Shown here piece by piece: positions 34,455 through 44,502 of a stretch of DNA of 64,000 nt (the stretch's first letter is position 1; the number at the start of each line of letters is the position of its first letter). Source of the DNA: Streptomyces sp. NBC_01591 (GTDB lineage: Bacteria; Actinomycetota; Actinomycetes; Streptomycetales; Streptomycetaceae); contig NZ_CP109327.1 of NCBI RefSeq assembly GCF_035918155.1, forward strand, positions 8,184,001 to 8,248,000, written 5' to 3'. A model generated the notes under the pieces. The model searched no databases, was not told the DNA's origin, and saw only the letters and a program-made list of their open reading frames with translations. A program made the translations under genes and the position numbers.

Positions 34455-34855
34455 GGCGCGGCGGCCGTTGTCGAGGCACACCGCGACGCCGCCCGCTGCC
34501 TGGACGTACTGGTCGCGCTGGACCGTGTCGGCGAGGGTGCCTGCCGCGACGACCTCGGCACCCACGGCATCCTTCTGGGTCCGGCGGGCCGCGACGAACA
34601 AGACCGCTTCGTCCGCCGCACGATCGGGCCGCTGGTGGAGCACGACGAGACCCGCGGCAGCGATCTGGTGCGCACCGCACTCACCTACTTCGCCTGCGAC
34701 GGCACCTGAGCCGTACCGCCAGCGCCCTCTACGTCCATGTCAACACGCTCCACCAGCGCATCGACCGGATCACGGCGCTGCTCGGACCGCTGTGGCGCCA
34801 CGGCGACCACGCTCTCCAGGTCCACCTGGCCCTCACCATGCGGCGGGCGGTATAG
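34455..34855 (+). pseudogene. PucR/CdaR-type regulator remnant, C-terminal HTH
   Basis: On the plus strand, DLGTHGILLGPAG, RTIGPLVEHDETRGSDLVRTALTYFACDG is the region before the PucR C-terminal helix-turn-helix. A one-base deletion near 34705 shifts into SRTASALYVHVNTLHQRIDRITALLG, the HTH_30 motif, ending at TAG 34855. The N-terminal sensory part is absent; the fragment abuts the PHB depolymerase remnant. Confidence 0.75.
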
Positions 34856-34890
34856 GGCTCTGCCGGCTCCGCGAGGGCTTGCGCCGTGGC

Positions 34891-35397
34891 TCAGCGCTTG
34901 CGGCGGGGACTCCACTCGTAAGCCATGGGAGCCGTCTCCACGACCTCGCTCGGCCAGGTGCCGCGCACATGGTCAAGCCGCTGGTGGTGCTCCTGGATCC
35001 AGGTCTCCTCGGGCTGGATCCACAGCATCGTGGTGAGTCGGTCGGGATCGTGGACCGTCACCGACAAGGAGCGCTCCTCGTGCATGTGGAAGACGAGTCT
35101 CAGGCCGCGGTCGGCACCGAGGCCCGCGTCCGTGCCCGGTGCGAGACGGGCCAGGTCGCGCTGCCAGGCGTCGAGGTCCCGCTGGGAAAGACAAAGCTCA
35201 AGCCGGGCATCGATGAAACTCGCCGAAACCAGGACGTCGGCCCGCAAGATGTCGTGGCCGGTCAGCACGCCGGGCTGAAAGCGCCCGGTCACCCGGACCA
35301 CACAGCGGTTGCCCTCGGCGTCTCCCAGATCGATGAGGTCCACCGCTACCGGTTCGGTCACCCTGGCCTCGCTCCCTCGTGATGATGTGACCTGCAT
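34891..35397 (-). CDS. DUF5959 family protein
   Basis: 168 residues with the family pattern VDLIDLGDAEGNRCVVRVTGRFQPGVLTGHDILRADVLVSASFIDARLEL. Further strands follow with FHMHEERSLSVTVHDP, and the tail is basic (SPRRKR). Function is unknown; family members are small cytoplasmic proteins of streptomycetes. The start is ATG 35397 close behind GGGAGAG; GTG 35361 is an alternative. Confidence 0.7.
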   Translation of the reverse strand: MQVTSSRGSEARVTEPVAVDLIDLGDAEGNRCVVRVTGRFQPGVLTGHDILRADVLVSASFIDARLELCLSQRDLDAWQRDLARLAPGTDAGLGADRGLRLVFHMHEERSLSVTVHDPDRLTTMLWIQPEETWIQEHHQRLDHVRGTWPSEVVETAPMAYEWSPRRKR

Positions 35398-35584
35398 TCT
35401 CTCCCATCGCAGGCCCGCCTTGCCCGTCCGGATGCCGGCGCCAACTCCCTTGCAATCACATCCAGAACAAGTGCGGCCCCGATCAGATGTCCGGAATCCA
35501 GGATGCGCAGAAGGAAAACCGATCCGTGGGTCGGCACAACAGCCACGGGAACCTGAGGGAAGGGTCCTGGATTTGAACGCGTTA

Positions 35585-36571
<987 letters not shown>

Positions 36572-36572
36572 G

Positions 36573-36938
36573 TCGCTGGAGGTATACGCGGAGGATCCGG
36601 TCGACGCGGTGATCCGGGAGGTCGCTGAGGAGACCGGCTGCGACGCGGTGGTTGAACGCCTGCTGGGTGTCGACTCAAGGGTGATCCCAGCGGCCGACCG
36701 CTTGCCCGGCCTGCCCGTGCACCAGAACGTCGGCATCTCCTACCAGGTCCGTATCACAGGCGGCCGACTCCGGCCCGAGCCGAACAGCGATACCACCGAG
36801 TCGGTCTGGACTCCGATCCCCGATGTCGCCCGCCTTCGCCGGTCATCGCTGGTAGACGTCGGCCTCGCGCCGGCGCGGACCCTTCCGGCAACAGGGCACG
36901 TCGCTCCCGTCCCGGTCGGCGGCCTGATCCAGCACTGA
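36573..36938 (+). pseudogene. NUDIX hydrolase, N-terminally truncated
   Basis: The open frame directly after the reductase stop reads EDPVDAVIREVAEETGC, the second half of a NUDIX box (REVAEETG), then VHQNVGISYQVRI and TESVWTPIPDVARL. The leading GG.VE part of the box and the first beta-sheet are missing, so catalysis is unlikely. It starts at the point where the reductase ends, suggesting a deletion or transposition junction. Confidence 0.7.
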
Positions 36939-37111
36939 GATCATCACCGGCATCCACGTGTCCGTCGTCAATCGTGCGTCAAGGGTCGGGCGTGCGGGAT
37001 CAAGGGACCGCTAACGGGGACGTCCGGGCCGGTAGGAGCGGGCATAGCGTCGTTGCATGCCCCGGATCGCCAGTGGTCCGGGGCGATGTACCCGTCTCCA
37101 CCAGGAGTGCC

Positions 37112-37543
37112 ATGAACGACAACCAGCGTGCCGAGGACCCCGACCCCCTTCAACCGAACCGGACCGGAGCATTGTTCGTTCCGGCCCGGTCGGGGCCCAC
37201 GGGCTACTGCGTGCGGCTCTTCCGTACGCCGCTCGGTGTACACACCGCCGTCGCCTTCACCGATGAGCGGCAACTGGCCCTCACCCTTGGACAGCGGCAG
37301 ACCTGGATCCGACTCTCCGAGCCGGCGGTACGCGCCCTCGTCGCGCCCTTGGGGGTCGTCGACCTAGTCGTCGATCCGCTGCTCGCCGTCCCGGGGCCCG
37401 GTGCCGCCTCCGCTGTTGTGAAGCGAACCCACCGTACGGCCCCCGCGCCCCCGCGCGAGCGTCGGACGGCCCGGAAGCTGCGAGCGGGCGATGCGGTCCG
37501 CGCGACCGGCACACCGTCATTGTCTCCTGCATCGACCTATTGA
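37112..37543 (+). CDS. SAV_915/SseB-like small protein
   Basis: 143 residues. A compact domain (GALFVPARSG, VRLFRTPLGVHTAVAFTDERQLALTLG, RLSEPAVRALVAPLGVVDLVVDPLLAV) is followed by a basic disordered tail. It resembles the SAV_915/SseB-N family of actinomycetes, function unknown. AGGAG precedes the ATG. The decarboxylase-like gene starts 17 bases downstream, so the two are probably one transcript. Confidence 0.7.
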   Translation: MNDNQRAEDPDPLQPNRTGALFVPARSGPTGYCVRLFRTPLGVHTAVAFTDERQLALTLGQRQTWIRLSEPAVRALVAPLGVVDLVVDPLLAVPGPGAASAVVKRTHRTAPAPPRERRTARKLRAGDAVRATGTPSLSPASTY

Positions 37544-37560
37544 CCGGCGGAGGGAACACC

Positions 37561-38940
37561 ATGACCACAACACTGCCGGGGCTGTCGGCTCCGGCGCAGG
37601 CACCGTCCGTGTCGCACACGGCCCCCGTACCGCCGGGCAACGCCGCAAGCCTGTCCGTCTGGCCCGCTTCTGCGCGCCTCACCTCCCGCGGTGATGTCGC
37701 GGTGGGAGGCGTCTCCCTCGTCGAGGCGGCCGAACGGTTCGGTACACCGGTCTATCTCCTCGACGAAGGCGAAGTGCGGGAACGCTGCCGCACCTATCTG
37801 CGGTCCTTCCCGGACACCGATGTCGTCTACGCGGCAAAGGCATTCCTCTGCCGCGCCCTTCTGCACTGGGTGCGGGAGGAGGGCCTCGGCCTGGACGTCT
37901 GCTCCGCGGGCGAGCTGGAATTCGCCGTGACGGCCAGCTTCCCGCCCGACCGCATCGTGCTGCACGGCAACGCCAAGAGCCCGGACGACCTGGACGCCGC
38001 ACTGCGCCTGGGTGTCGGACGGATCGTCATCGACAGCGCGTGGGAGATCGCCCGGCTGTCCGCGCTCATCCCGGCCGGCGCCCGCCAGAAGGTGCTGGTG
38101 CGCGTGGTCCCTGGCGTGAGCGCGGGCAGCCACGCCGCGATCCGCACCGGCACGGACGACCAGAAGTTCGGGCTGTCGATCACCGACGGGAGCGCTCAGC
38201 ATGCCGTTGCCCGGATTCTCGACCAGCCACGGCTGGAACTCGTCGGCCTGCACTGCCACATCGGTTCGCAGATCACCACGGCCAAGCCCTACCTGACCGC
38301 GCTGCGACGCGTCGTCGGGCTGCTCGCCCAGATCCGTCACCAGCACGGAATCGTCCTGCCGGAGCTGGACCTCGGCGGCGGACACGCCGTCGCCTACCGT
38401 CCGGGGGAGACCGCGCTCGACATACCGTCCCTCGGCGCCCGCATCCGCCGCGAACTGGCCACGAGCTGCGCCGCGGCCGGCCTCCCCGTGCCCCGGCTCA
38501 CCGTCGAGCCCGGCCGTGCGCTGGTCGGGCCCGCAGGCGTGGCGCTGTACCGGGTGCTCGCGGTGAAGAGGACCGGCGAACGCGTCTTCGTGGCCGTGGA
38601 CGGCGGAATGAGCGACAATCCGCGGCCCGCGTTGTACGGCGTACGTTACGCACCCCGGCTCATCGGCCGACGTTCGACGGCCGAGCCCTGCACGGTGACC
38701 GTCGTCGGCCGGCATTGCGAGGCGGGGGATGTGCTCGCCGACGACGCGGCCATGCCGGGCGACATCCGCCCCGGAGACCTGGTGGCCATCCCGGTCGCGG
38801 GCGCCTACCACCTCTCCATGGCATCCAGTTACAACATGGTCGGCCGCCCGCCGGTGGTCGCCGTCCTCGACGGCCGCGCACGGCTACTGGTCCGCCGCGA
38901 ATCCCTCGCCGACATCAACGCCCGCGACGTCGGTCTCTGA
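37561..38940 (+). CDS. Type III PLP-dependent decarboxylase, diaminopimelate-decarboxylase-like
   Basis: 459 residues. After a 35-residue Pro/Ala leader comes the alanine-racemase-type barrel. The PLP lysine is in VVYAAKAFLC near residue 98, with GLGLDVCSAGELEFA, HCHIGSQIT, DLGGGHAVAY and EPGRALVG (PLP phosphate site). The C-terminal domain has VDGGMSDNPRPALYG and the catalytic cysteine in GRHCEAGD, and ends with SSYNMVGRPP. This matches LysA except for ELDLGGGHAV lacking the usual GGG.G..Y spacing. It may be a second LysA or serve a specialised amino-acid decarboxylation with the SAV_915-like partner. Confidence 0.85.
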   Translation: MTTTLPGLSAPAQAPSVSHTAPVPPGNAASLSVWPASARLTSRGDVAVGGVSLVEAAERFGTPVYLLDEGEVRERCRTYLRSFPDTDVVYAAKAFLCRALLHWVREEGLGLDVCSAGELEFAVTASFPPDRIVLHGNAKSPDDLDAALRLGVGRIVIDSAWEIARLSALIPAGARQKVLVRVVPGVSAGSHAAIRTGTDDQKFGLSITDGSAQHAVARILDQPRLELVGLHCHIGSQITTAKPYLTALRRVVGLLAQIRHQHGIVLPELDLGGGHAVAYRPGETALDIPSLGARIRRELATSCAAAGLPVPRLTVEPGRALVGPAGVALYRVLAVKRTGERVFVAVDGGMSDNPRPALYGVRYAPRLIGRRSTAEPCTVTVVGRHCEAGDVLADDAAMPGDIRPGDLVAIPVAGAYHLSMASSYNMVGRPPVVAVLDGRARLLVRRESLADINARDVGL

Positions 38941-38972
38941 GCCGATCGCGCCGACGCCCGACGGCGAACCCC

Positions 38973-39000
38973 GCGGGGCGGCCCCACCAGGCCGCCCCGC
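38973..39000 (+). terminator. Hairpin terminator of the decarboxylase gene
   Basis: GCGGGGCGGCC and GGCCGCCCCGC pair around a six-base loop 33 bases after the stop. Confidence 0.65.
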
Positions 39001-39101
39001 CCTTTCCGCGGTACCCCACCAGGGCTGGAAGCCGCACCGGAACCGTGGCTGAAGCGCACGCTCGCGTACCGAGTGTTCGAGCGGTGCGTCGGCACGCGCA
39101 T

Positions 39102-39144
39102 GGACCGGGCGCCCGGACAGAGGTTCCGTCCGGGCGCCCGGTCC
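39102..39144 (-). terminator. 17-base perfect hairpin, terminator of the subtilase gene
   Basis: GGACCGGGCGCCCGGAC at 39102-39118 pairs perfectly with 39128-39144 around nine bases, starting eight bases past the stop of the minus-strand protease gene. Confidence 0.8.
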
Positions 39145-39151
39145 GTGGTGA

Positions 39152-42100
39152 TCAGCGGCGCAGGCCGAGACGGTGTACGCCGCCGTCGATGGTGCCGACG
39201 TAGAGCGTGCGGCCGTCGGGGCTCGCGGCCAGTTTCGTCGTGTCGGTGTTCTGCAGGCCGGTGGAGATGTTGTGCCAGCTCAGACCGTGGTCGGTGCTGC
39301 GCAGCACACCGCGGCCGCCCTGCAGGAGGCCGCTGGCCCCAGAGCTGGTGGTGGCCGCGTAGAACGTGTCCCCGACCCGTAGCAGGTCGGAGACGTGGAT
39401 CGCGAGAGCGCCGGTGTCCGCGGTGCGGAAGGTCCGGCCGCCGTCGGTGCTGACGCGGACGCTGTCGCCGCCGATGACGAGACGCCGTCCGTCGAGGTCG
39501 ATCGCGGTCACCGGGCCGTCGGCGACCTTGGTGACGGTCACCCCGCCGTCGTCCGACCGGTAGAGACCGGAACGGTTGCCGAGCCACAGGCGCAGCGGAT
39601 CGGCGGGATCGCCCACGAGGGTGTCGAAGGAGCGCTCGTGGTACAGGTTCTTCCACGTCGCGCCGCCGTCACTCGTGGCGAACAGCCCCTGGCCCAGCAG
39701 GCTCCGGAAGCTGACCATCACCCGGTCCGGGTCGGCGGGGTGAACCAGCAGCGCTGTCGGCACCTCCGCCGAGCTGCCCCTCTTCTCCCAGGTGGCACCG
39801 CCGTCGACGCTGCGCTCGACGGTGAACGAGCCGAACGCGGTGCGCCGGACCTTCCAGATCACCTTCGGATCCTTGGCCGACACGGCGAGCTGCGGGACGC
39901 TGACGCCCGTCCTGCCCTCGCCGCCCGACCGGCCCCACTCCGGGCTCGCGACGGGAAGAGCGGTGCGGTAGATCGCGCTGTCGGTGGCGGCGAGCAGATG
40001 GCCGTCACTGACAGCGAGATCGTTGACGGTCAGTCCCTGGACACCGATCCGCCGGTATCCGGTGCCGTCCGCGGCACCCCGGTAGAGGCCGTCCTGCTCG
40101 CCGGCGACGGTGACGGACCCGTCGGCCCAGCGGTCGTAGTCCACCGGCACCGCCGCGCGCGACGGCCCTGCGACCGTGGTCCACGTCCGCCCGTGGTCGC
40201 GGCTGAGCCGGCCGCTGCCGGACAGCGTGCTCAGGTACAGGTCGTCACCCGAGATGTACAGGCGGAGGCCGCCCTCCGTCATGGCCAGCAGGGTGGCCCA
40301 GGTCTCCCCGCCGTCACGCGAACCGACAACGCCCCGGCCCGGGACGTACACCGCCACGACCGAGGAGTCGGCGGCCAGCCCGCCGACGCCGTCGTCGGAC
40401 GCCTCGAAGAGCCGGCGCGCCTCGCCGGGACTGCCCGAACCGATGCCGGAGCGGGCCCAGACGCCGTGATACGTCGTCATGTAGAGGGTGTCGCCGGTGA
40501 CGGTGGCCGCGGTGACGGCGCCGGTGACGCCGGTCGGATACGTCGTCCAGTGGTCGCCCGCGTCCGTACTGACGAGCAGTGCGTCCGAGGTGACCGCGAC
40601 CAGGGTGCGGGTCTGCTCATCGGCGGCGAGTGCCGCGATGCGGGTGTCCGGGACGTCGAGGGTGCGCCAGGTACGCCCGTTGTCATCGGTGCGCAGGACT
40701 GCGCCCCGGCGGCTGCCGTCGTGCACGCTGTTCACGGCGTACCACCAGCGGTCCGGATTCTTCGCGTCCACCACCAGCGGACCCGTGCCGTCCGCGACGG
40801 GCAGCCGTCCCAACTGGCGCCAGGAGGCCCCGTCGTCGGTGGTCAGCCAGGGAGCCGCCTTCTGGAACTGGGTGAGGACGGCCTGCTTCGGCCGGCTCGG
40901 GGAGAGGGCGACGGTACCGGCCTCGCTGTTGGGGCCGGCCGGCTCCCAGCGGTCCCCGCGGCTGTCGACCGGGGTGACCTCGAAGGCACTGGAGCCGGTG
41001 AGCCGCTGCCCGGTCCCCGCGGTGCCGCGTACCGAGACCCGGTAGGCGCCGGCCACGCTGCCGGTCACCTGGGCCCGGTAGTAGCCGCTGGCGGGATCCA
41101 GGGTGGAAGTGATGTCGACGGCCTTGCCACGAGGCGGGGTGACCGTGACGACCGGCGGCGCGGCCAGCCTGGTCGGCGGGGCGATGTGCACGGTCGAGTG
41201 ACCGTCGCTCGGGTCGGGCGCGGCCTGGACGGCCAGGTACCGGACGGCGAGCAGATAGGGCACCCGGATCGCCGGTCCCCGGTCCGGAGTCGCTGTGAGG
41301 CGGCCGCTGATCTCGGTGCCCGTGGCCGGCCGGGCGACGCTCAGCGAGACCGTGACGGTCGCGGTCCTCCCGGCCGGTACGGTGACCCGCCTCGGCCAGA
41401 CCCTGGCCGGACCGTCGGTCCGCAGCGTCGTCGTGACCGCCCGCTTGCCGGGGTTTTGCAGCGTCACCTTCGCGGTGCCGCCGACCTTCCGCCCGGACAG
41501 ATCGGCGAGTCCGAAGGACACCGACGCCGGTGAGGCGCTGACCGCGGCCGAGGCGGCCGCGGCCACATCGAGCCGGCCCGAGCCCTGGGTCGTGGGCCCG
41601 CTGCCGCTCAGCGGCTTCGCGGTGCCGACCAGCGCGGCCTTGATCTCGGCGGGCGTCCGGCCGGGGTGCAGCTGGCGCAGCAGGGCCGCCGCACCGGCGA
41701 CGTGCGGGGTCGCCATCGACGTGCCCGACATGCGGTACTCGCCGGGCCCGTACAGCGCCTTGGGCACGGTGGAGCGGATCTCGACGCCCGGTGCGACCAG
41801 ATCGGGCTTCAGGCCGAAGCCCTGGGTGGGGCCGCGTGAGGAGAACGAGGCGATCCGGTCGGTGGTGTCGGTGCCGCGCAGCGTCACGGAGACCTTCCCG
41901 GCGGCGAGCCGGGTGCTCAACTCCGTGTACTGGGTCGCGTCGATGCCCATGACCACCAGGTGGTCCATGCGCAGTGAGTCACCGGAGGCGTCGATCCGCG
42001 CGGGCGAAACCGGTATCTGCGCCACTCCCGGCTCGGGGGTCACCTCCGGCGGCCGGACCTCGCCCGGCGCTCCGGCGGCGAACACCGGGCCGCTGTTGGA

Positions 42101-43381
42101 CGGCAGTCCGGCCAGCACGGCGATCGCACCGCGCCTCTCCGCCTCCTGCGCCCACTCCACGGCGCTCGCCGACAGGTACTGGGCGTCGGCGGCGATGAGC
42201 ATCCGGGCCCGTACGATCTTTCCGCGTACGTCGCCGACCCGCTTCCAGTCCTCGGCGGTGCCCTCGCCGACGTCGACGAGCGGCGCCGTGACGGGGCGCT
42301 CCGGCGGGTTCGCGGACAGGATGCCGCGGTAACTCTGGATCAACTCGGGTTTCTCGCCCGCCAGGTACGCGCTGGGCAGCCGCAGATTGCTCGTCGACGC
42401 GCCGACTGCGAGCACACCGTCGGCCGTCGCGGGGCTGCTGACCGTACCCGCGCCCGGTCCGTCGTTGCCGGCCGCGGCCACCACGACCACACCGGCCCGT
42501 ACGGCCGCGGTCGCGGCGCGGCCCAGCGGGTCGGTGCCGTCACCGGGGCCGCCGAGGCTCAGGTTGATGACATCGGCTCGGTGCGGATTGGCCGGATCGG
42601 AGGCCGCCTCGATTCCGGCGATGATGTCGGAGGTGTAGCCGGAGCCGTCGGCGTCCATCACCTTGTAGGCCAGCAGATTCGCGCCGGGCGCCACGCCGGT
42701 GACGCCGCCCTTCGCGGCGGATCGGCCCGCGACGATGCCGGCGACATGGGTGCCGTGGCCGTTGTCGTCCATCGGGTCCTCGTCACCGTTGACGAAGTCG
42801 TGCCCGCCGAGGACCTTGTGACCCTTGCCGAGTCCGCCGCCCAGGTCGGGGTGGGTGTAGTCCACCCCGCTGTCCAGGATCGCGACGGTGGTCCCCTTGC
42901 CGGTGACGCGGCTTCCGGCGGTGTCCTTGCGCCGCCAGACGCCCGGGGCGCCGATCATCGGCACGCTCACGTCCGTCCTCGTCAGCACCCGGGTGTCTGC
43001 GCGGACGGCGGTGACACCCGGCAGCGAGGACAGCCGCCCCACCTCGGACGCGGGCACCGTCATCGCCACGGCATCGATGAGCAGCCCCAGTTTGCGGGTG
43101 GCCGAGGGATGGAGCCCGGCGCTTTTCGCCGAGCCGAGGAATGTCTCCTGCCGTACGTCGAGCGCACGGCGGGCGGCGCCGACGCCGCGGGCGGCCCCGG
43201 CGGACAGCAGCGACCCACCGGGCGCGGCGGTGACCGCGGGGCTCCCGGACAGTTCGACGATCACTCGTTGCGAAGGGCCGGGCGTGGACGCGTCGGCGGC
43301 ACCCGGTGTCGCCGCCAACGCACCGGCGAGAACGACGGCGGCGAGAGCGGCATGACGCGATCTTCGTGACTTCATTGCCAT
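39152..43381 (-). CDS. Secreted subtilisin-like (S8) protease fused to a BNR/Asp-box beta-propeller
   Basis: 1409 residues. Signal peptide at about 8-32; inhibitor-like propeptide to about 130. The S8 domain has Asp170 (VAILDSGVDYTHPD), His209 (DDNGHGTHVAG) and Ser555 (YRMSGTSMATPHVAG), with a PA-domain insertion at about 340-480 (VDVGEGTAEDW, GKIVRARML). Fibronectin-like linkers follow to about 830. The remaining 570 residues carry repeated Asp-box motifs (SxDxGxTW: TDDGASW, TDDNGRTW, SRDHGRTW, SVDGGATW, SDGGATW, STDHGLSW), a sialidase/sortilin-type propeller. It is exported and probably degrades extracellular protein while the propeller binds a ligand. Confidence 0.92.
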   Translation of the reverse strand: MAMKSRRSRHAALAAVVLAGALAATPGAADASTPGPSQRVIVELSGSPAVTAAPGGSLLSAGAARGVGAARRALDVRQETFLGSAKSAGLHPSATRKLGLLIDAVAMTVPASEVGRLSSLPGVTAVRADTRVLTRTDVSVPMIGAPGVWRRKDTAGSRVTGKGTTVAILDSGVDYTHPDLGGGLGKGHKVLGGHDFVNGDEDPMDDNGHGTHVAGIVAGRSAAKGGVTGVAPGANLLAYKVMDADGSGYTSDIIAGIEAASDPANPHRADVINLSLGGPGDGTDPLGRAATAAVRAGVVVVAAAGNDGPGAGTVSSPATADGVLAVGASTSNLRLPSAYLAGEKPELIQSYRGILSANPPERPVTAPLVDVGEGTAEDWKRVGDVRGKIVRARMLIAADAQYLSASAVEWAQEAERRGAIAVLAGLPSNSGPVFAAGAPGEVRPPEVTPEPGVAQIPVSPARIDASGDSLRMDHLVVMGIDATQYTELSTRLAAGKVSVTLRGTDTTDRIASFSSRGPTQGFGLKPDLVAPGVEIRSTVPKALYGPGEYRMSGTSMATPHVAGAAALLRQLHPGRTPAEIKAALVGTAKPLSGSGPTTQGSGRLDVAAAASAAVSASPASVSFGLADLSGRKVGGTAKVTLQNPGKRAVTTTLRTDGPARVWPRRVTVPAGRTATVTVSLSVARPATGTEISGRLTATPDRGPAIRVPYLLAVRYLAVQAAPDPSDGHSTVHIAPPTRLAAPPVVTVTPPRGKAVDITSTLDPASGYYRAQVTGSVAGAYRVSVRGTAGTGQRLTGSSAFEVTPVDSRGDRWEPAGPNSEAGTVALSPSRPKQAVLTQFQKAAPWLTTDDGASWRQLGRLPVADGTGPLVVDAKNPDRWWYAVNSVHDGSRRGAVLRTDDNGRTWRTLDVPDTRIAALAADEQTRTLVAVTSDALLVSTDAGDHWTTYPTGVTGAVTAATVTGDTLYMTTYHGVWARSGIGSGSPGEARRLFEASDDGVGGLAADSSVVAVYVPGRGVVGSRDGGETWATLLAMTEGGLRLYISGDDLYLSTLSGSGRLSRDHGRTWTTVAGPSRAAVPVDYDRWADGSVTVAGEQDGLYRGAADGTGYRRIGVQGLTVNDLAVSDGHLLAATDSAIYRTALPVASPEWGRSGGEGRTGVSVPQLAVSAKDPKVIWKVRRTAFGSFTVERSVDGGATWEKRGSSAEVPTALLVHPADPDRVMVSFRSLLGQGLFATSDGGATWKNLYHERSFDTLVGDPADPLRLWLGNRSGLYRSDDGGVTVTKVADGPVTAIDLDGRRLVIGGDSVRVSTDGGRTFRTADTGALAIHVSDLLRVGDTFYAATTSSGASGLLQGGRGVLRSTDHGLSWHNISTGLQNTDTTKLAASPDGRTLYVGTIDGGVHRLGLRR

Positions 43382-43428
43382 GCGTAAAGGTCCTAGTGGT
43401 GCGGGCACTTGCCGCACAACGGATCTTC

Positions 43429-43463
43429 GTGGCCCATTGCTGCCGCTGGCACAATTGGGCCAC
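43429..43463. promoter_or_regulatory. Inverted repeat in the subtilase/regulator divergent promoter region
   Basis: GTGGCCCA (43429-43436) and TGGGCCAC (43456-43463) are perfect complements 19 bases apart, ending ten bases before the regulator start. Likely operator for autoregulation and control of the protease gene. Confidence 0.5.
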
Positions 43464-43472
43464 CATCCGTCC

Positions 43473-44435
43473 ATGACTCCCGAGACACCGAGACTCACCG
43501 CGGCAGGCATCGATCCGTTCGACGAGAGCGTCTACCGGGCCGTCCTGACCCGGCGGACGGCGGCGCCCGCCGAACTCACTGCGGATCTCGGCTGTTCGGC
43601 CGAGCGTGTCGCCAGGGCGCTGGACCGGCTCCGCGACCACGGGCTGGTCGGCAGGCTCGCCGGCACCCGCCGCCGGTACGCCGCGATCGAGCCGGGGGCC
43701 GCCGTCGAGGCGCTGGTGCGGGCCAGGAGCAATGAGCTGGACCGGGTCCGTTCGGCGGCCGACGAGCTGTCCCGGCTCTTCGCCGCCGCGCGCATCGGCG
43801 CGACCGACGAGGACGAGGTGGAGATCACCACCGGCAGCGAGGCACTCGGCCGCTGGTTCGTCCGCCTCCAACAGGAGGCCCACGAGGACGTGATGACCCT
43901 GGACCGGCCGCCGTACGCCCTGACCACCTCCAACCCGGTGGAGGCGACGGCACTGGGCCGCGGCGTACGGTACCGCGCGGTGTACGCCCCCGAGGCCCTG
44001 GAATGGCCGGGCGTCCTCGACGACATCCGCGAACTGGTCCGGCACGGCGAACAGGCCCGCGTCCTGCCCGGACTGGGCATCAAACTCGCCATCGCCGACC
44101 GCAGGCTCGCCCTGATGCCGCTCTCCCTCGACCTCGACGACGTCCGGGCCGCGGTGATCCGCCCGTCCACCCTGCTCGACGCCCTCACCGGCTACTGGGA
44201 GATGTGCTGGAAGCAGGCCCTGCCCCTGAACGCCCCCGCCGAGGACCCGCTCGGCGAGGAGGACCGACTCGTCCTCACCCTCCTGGTCAGCGGCCTCAAG
44301 GACGAGGCGATAGCCCGTCAGCTCGGCTGGTCCGTCCGCACCATGCGCCGCCGCATCAGCCGCCTCCACGACCTCCTCGGCGCCGCCAACCGCTTCCAGG
44401 CCGGCGTGATCGCGGCCCGCCGCGGCTGGTTGTGA
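43473..44435 (+). CDS. TrmB/LuxR-type transcriptional regulator
   Basis: 320 residues. The N-terminal winged helix (AAPAELTADLGCSAERVARALDRLRDHGLVGRLA) is followed by a PLD-like middle domain (EITTGSEALGRWFVRLQ, VEATALGRGVRYRAVYAPEALEW). The C-terminal LuxR-type HTH reads LLVSGLKDEAIARQLGWSVRTMRRRISRLHDLLGA. It is divergent from the subtilase (91 bases between starts) and followed by an S9 peptidase gene, so it probably regulates peptidase expression. Confidence 0.85.
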   Translation: MTPETPRLTAAGIDPFDESVYRAVLTRRTAAPAELTADLGCSAERVARALDRLRDHGLVGRLAGTRRRYAAIEPGAAVEALVRARSNELDRVRSAADELSRLFAAARIGATDEDEVEITTGSEALGRWFVRLQQEAHEDVMTLDRPPYALTTSNPVEATALGRGVRYRAVYAPEALEWPGVLDDIRELVRHGEQARVLPGLGIKLAIADRRLALMPLSLDLDDVRAAVIRPSTLLDALTGYWEMCWKQALPLNAPAEDPLGEEDRLVLTLLVSGLKDEAIARQLGWSVRTMRRRISRLHDLLGAANRFQAGVIAARRGWL

Positions 44436-44502
44436 GCCCTTGCGCCCCGGCGATGAGCGGATGTGTTCTCGGCACGCGTCCCATGGCTGCACAATTCGGC
44501 TT

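Noticed and set aside
39395..41533. Plus-strand open frame of about 710 codons
   Set aside because: Antisense shadow of the subtilase-propeller gene, which has clear catalytic and Asp-box motifs.
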